This document shows, piece by piece, positions 61,492 through 64,000 of a stretch of DNA of 64,000 nt. The position numbers and the translations under genes were made by a program. The notes beneath the pieces are model-generated. The model ran no database searches. It was not told where the DNA came from and saw only the letters and a list, made by a program, of their open reading frames with translations. The stretch comes from Ottelia alismoides (Eukaryota > Streptophyta > Magnoliopsida > Alismatales > Hydrocharitaceae). Where the stretch lies: contig JAZKJV010001865.1 of the NCBI GenBank assembly GCA_037367405.1, positions 744,001 to 808,000 of the forward strand, in the 5' to 3' direction. The number at the start of each line of letters is the position of its first letter. Positions within the stretch are counted from its first letter, which is position 1.

Positions 61492-63892
61492 CCCTTACCT
61501 TTTGGGGTAAATGCTACGTAAGGCGATCGGCAACATTATCGGTAGAGGCCACCTTGGTGATGATGACATCACCACGCTTTTGAATCTTTCGAATGATATG
61601 GTGTTTCCTTTCCATGTGTTTGCTCTTCTGATGCCATTTGAGTTCCTTCGCCTGGTCTATGGCTCGCATGTTATCGCAAAGTAATGGGATGGGAGCATTG
61701 GAGGAAACTACGCCAAGTTCCAGGATGAACTTGTGTAACCACACCGCCTCATTACAGTATCAAATGCCACAATATTTTTGGGTTCTATTGTTGAATCATT
61801 TGTAGTATCATGCTTCTTATTTCTATAACTCATATCACCACCATTAAATAAAAATACAAACCCAGAAGTTGACTTGCGGTCATTGATATCTGATTAGAAG
61901 TTTGAATATGTGTATCCTAAGACTTGGAGATCCCCATTTATATAGACCAAGACGTAATCTTGTGTCCATCTTAGATACTTTAAAGATGTTCTTCATTGCA
62001 TTCCGTTGTTGTTCACCATAACAGGATTGATAATGGCTTCTCTCTCCTATTACATGGTAGATATCTAGTCGTGTGCTCCCACTAATATTCATGTATACGC
62101 ATGGTTCAACAGGATTCCGAATGAAATCATAACTCTTTATGGTTTCATCAAATCCGATGTTCCAGTTATGAGAAGCTTGTTTGAGCCCATAAATGGATTT
62201 CTTCGGCTTGCATACTTTATCTTCCTCAGTTATGAAGCCATGGGCCTACTCCATATAGATATCCTCCTCGAGGTATCCATTGAGGAATGCAGTCTTGATG
62301 TCTATATGCCATATGTTTTAGTCATGATGTACATCTATAGCTTGCAGCGCCCTGATGGATTTGAGCATAGCAACATGAGAGAATATCTTATCGTAGTCGA
62401 TGTCTTCTCTCTGTGTATATCCCTTGGATACAAACTGTGCCTTGAAGGTCTCTACCTTCCCATCAGGTCCCCTCTTTCTCTTGAAGGTCCATTTACACCC
62501 AATGGGTTTTACCCCACTAGGTGGATCCTCTAGGTCCATAAATCGTTCTTGTACATGGAGTCTATTTCAGACTCCATTGATAGCATCCATCTATCCATGT
62601 CATGATATGTGAATGCTTCATCAAATGATCACACTTGAACTCCTTTGAAGAGGTACGGGTGTTTCATCTTCATTCACATCTTCAGTTTTTCATTTAGGAA
62701 GCTCAATATCTTCTGGGGATTCAATTAGTTCCTTTACTTCATTTTTGTCTTGATTCTTAAAGAAGTCATCCTCTAAGAAGTTTACATCTCTAGAGATGAA
62801 AAACTTTTGAGTCTCAGGGTTGTGAAGTTGGTATCCAATACCATCCTTTTACATACCCTATTAATTAGCACTCTTTACTACGAGATTCCAGCTTACTTGT
62901 GTCCATGTTTTTTGCATGGACTAAGTAACCCCAAATACTAAAGTGTCTAACAATAGGCTTGGTTCCAAACCAAAGATCATGATGGTTTTTGTGTATAGAT
63001 TTGCTAGGAATTTTGTTAAAGATATATATTGTAGTCTCTATTGCATGTCCCCATAAACTAAGAAGCAAATATGCTTTACTCATCACTGAATGGACCATGT
63101 CCATGATGGTCATGTTGCGTCTTTTAGCAACACCATTTAGTTGGGGAGTTCCAAGAGGAGTGAGATTGGATACAATTCCATTCTCTTTGAGGTCTTGAAT
63201 TCATCTAGGAGGTACTCGCCACCTTGGTCAGATCGAATCCGTTTAATCTTCCTATCGGTTTTGTTCTCAACCAAAGCCATGAATTATTTGAACTTTTCAA
63301 AGGTTTCGAATTTATGGCATAATGGGAAGAGAAACTTGTATCATGAATGGTCATCAATAAATGTCAAATAATATCGATGTCCATTCTGTGTCATGATATT
63401 GATGAACCACATACATGGGTATGCATTATGTCAAGAATACCCTTGCATTGTGTGCCCTTATTTCAGAAGGTTTCTCTGGTCATTTTACCTCAAATGCAAT
63501 GTTTGCAGGTAGCTAAAGTTTAGACTTGTAGAAAATTTATGGGTCCATCCTTTATCAATACATTAATCTTATCAATATATAAATGATCAAGCCTTTGATG
63601 CCAAATAATGTTAGAATGATTGTCCATCCTCTCTAGGTCTTTTAAGGTTTTTATTAGTGAGTGTTACATTCATGACAGATTCATTAGTGCACAATTCATA
63701 GAGTCCACCAGAAGTTAGAATGCCATCTACGATATATTTATCATAACATATTATGACAACTTTCTTACAAAATAAGAACGAATATCCATTTCTAACAAAT
63801 TTAGATATAGATAATAAGTTCCTTCTAACATCTGAAGCAAAAAGACTTTCTTTAATTCCGAACACTCTACCACTAGATAATGATAGTGTGCA
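61492..63892 (-). pseudogene. Copia D pol, interrupted and internally deleted
   Basis: Domains on the minus strand: pre-integrase region (63892-63600, with RRNLLSISKFVRNGYSFLF), integrase (about 63380-62865, with RSDQGGEYL carrying the second catalytic Asp and later MDMVHSVMSKAYLLLSLWGH), RT entry (62539-62318, KWTFKRKRGPDGKVETFKA), RT fingers/palm (about 62230-62080, GLKQASHNWNIGFDE), then RNase H (about 61960-61514, with SDINDRKSTSGFVF and LLCDNMRAIDQAKE). Sequence jumps near 62074 from the SGS after EPCVYMN to TRLDIYHV, so about 380 bases with the YVDD motif are missing compared with B. Stops and a frameshift occur at 62340 and near 61750. The 5' frame stays open to the insertion point. 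Confidence 0.85.
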
Positions 63893-64000
63893 TGTCTAAT
63901 GAATCTCCATTTCATCACCTTTATTCTATCATTTTGGCCTTAAAACCCTATCTAATGCATGCAAACAACATTATTTTGTACAAATTAACATTCATTATTT
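63893..64000 (+). mobile_element. Start of a gypsy LTR inserted in copia D
   Basis: TGTCTAATGAATCTCC followed by TTCATCACCTTTATTC aligns with the LTR starts at 42330 and 53639. It interrupts the D pol frame and continues beyond the window. Confidence 0.7.

Larger units (their letters stand above)
58989..63892 (-). mobile_element. Ty1/copia LTR retrotransposon, copy D (3' half)
   Basis: Minus strand: 3' LTR (61479-58989), polypurine tract, and pol from RNase H back to the GAG-pre-integrase region, where it is interrupted by a gypsy LTR at 63893. It is related to A-C (same polypurine tract and LTR ends) but forms a distinct subfamily; the LTR fragment at 41070-41613 belongs with it. Frames are much better kept than in A-C. 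Confidence 0.88.

Noticed and set aside
1..64000. Host genes, tRNA/rRNA genes, CRISPR arrays, bacterial operons
   Set aside because: None found on either strand; the repeats seen are LTRs and microsatellites, and frames are those of decayed retrotransposons.

Overview
This window looks like intergenic DNA from a large, repeat-rich flowering-plant genome. Host genes, tRNA, rRNA and CRISPR arrays were not found. It is AT-rich, no open frame exceeds about 210 codons, and nearly all of it can be assigned to decayed, nested LTR retrotransposons. Plant origin is inferred from three things: Ty1/copia primer-binding sites matching plant initiator tRNA-Met, a Ty3/gypsy site of the tRNA-Asp type used by Athila-like elements, and plant-style gypsy gag remnants. 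Species cannot be named from the sequence alone.

Layout. 1-1927 is part of a gypsy-type LTR (family H), inverted relative to 49541-51430. 1928-10361 is copia copy A (minus). 10362-13911 holds gypsy material: a gag tail on plus, an LTR end on plus, and a gag with leader on minus. 13912-22068 is copia copy B (plus), joined directly to copia copy C (22069-31987, plus). 31988-39214 is the 5' part of gypsy element F (minus: gag, leader, primer-binding site, LTR), sitting inside an older LTR of the same family (39215-41069). 41070-41613 is a piece of a D-type copia LTR. 41614-42329 and 48432-49540 are two parts of one gypsy gag/leader (G1), split by a 6.1-kb block with two related LTR units (42330-48431). 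49541-53638 is a family H 3' LTR with its polypurine region (minus). 53639-58220 holds two opposed, truncated LTRs. 58989-63892 is copia element D (minus), broken at 63893 by another gypsy LTR that runs off the window.

Main points. The outer ends of copia copies A and C carry the same 5-bp target site in opposite orientation, and the gypsy gag interrupted there continues on the opposite strand 21.6 kb away; this indicates an LTR-mediated inversion. Copies A, B and C share pol defects, including loss of the reverse transcriptase YVDD motif, and D has lost that motif by deletion, so the family seems to have spread in trans or by segmental duplication. The copia LTRs and leaders hold conserved hairpins whose changes between copies mostly keep pairing. 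No gypsy pol is visible although three gypsy gag copies are, which fits gag-only non-autonomous elements.

All homology calls come from reading by eye. Boundaries are mostly good to a few bases for copia termini and to tens of bases for gypsy fragments. No new protein-coding system was found.
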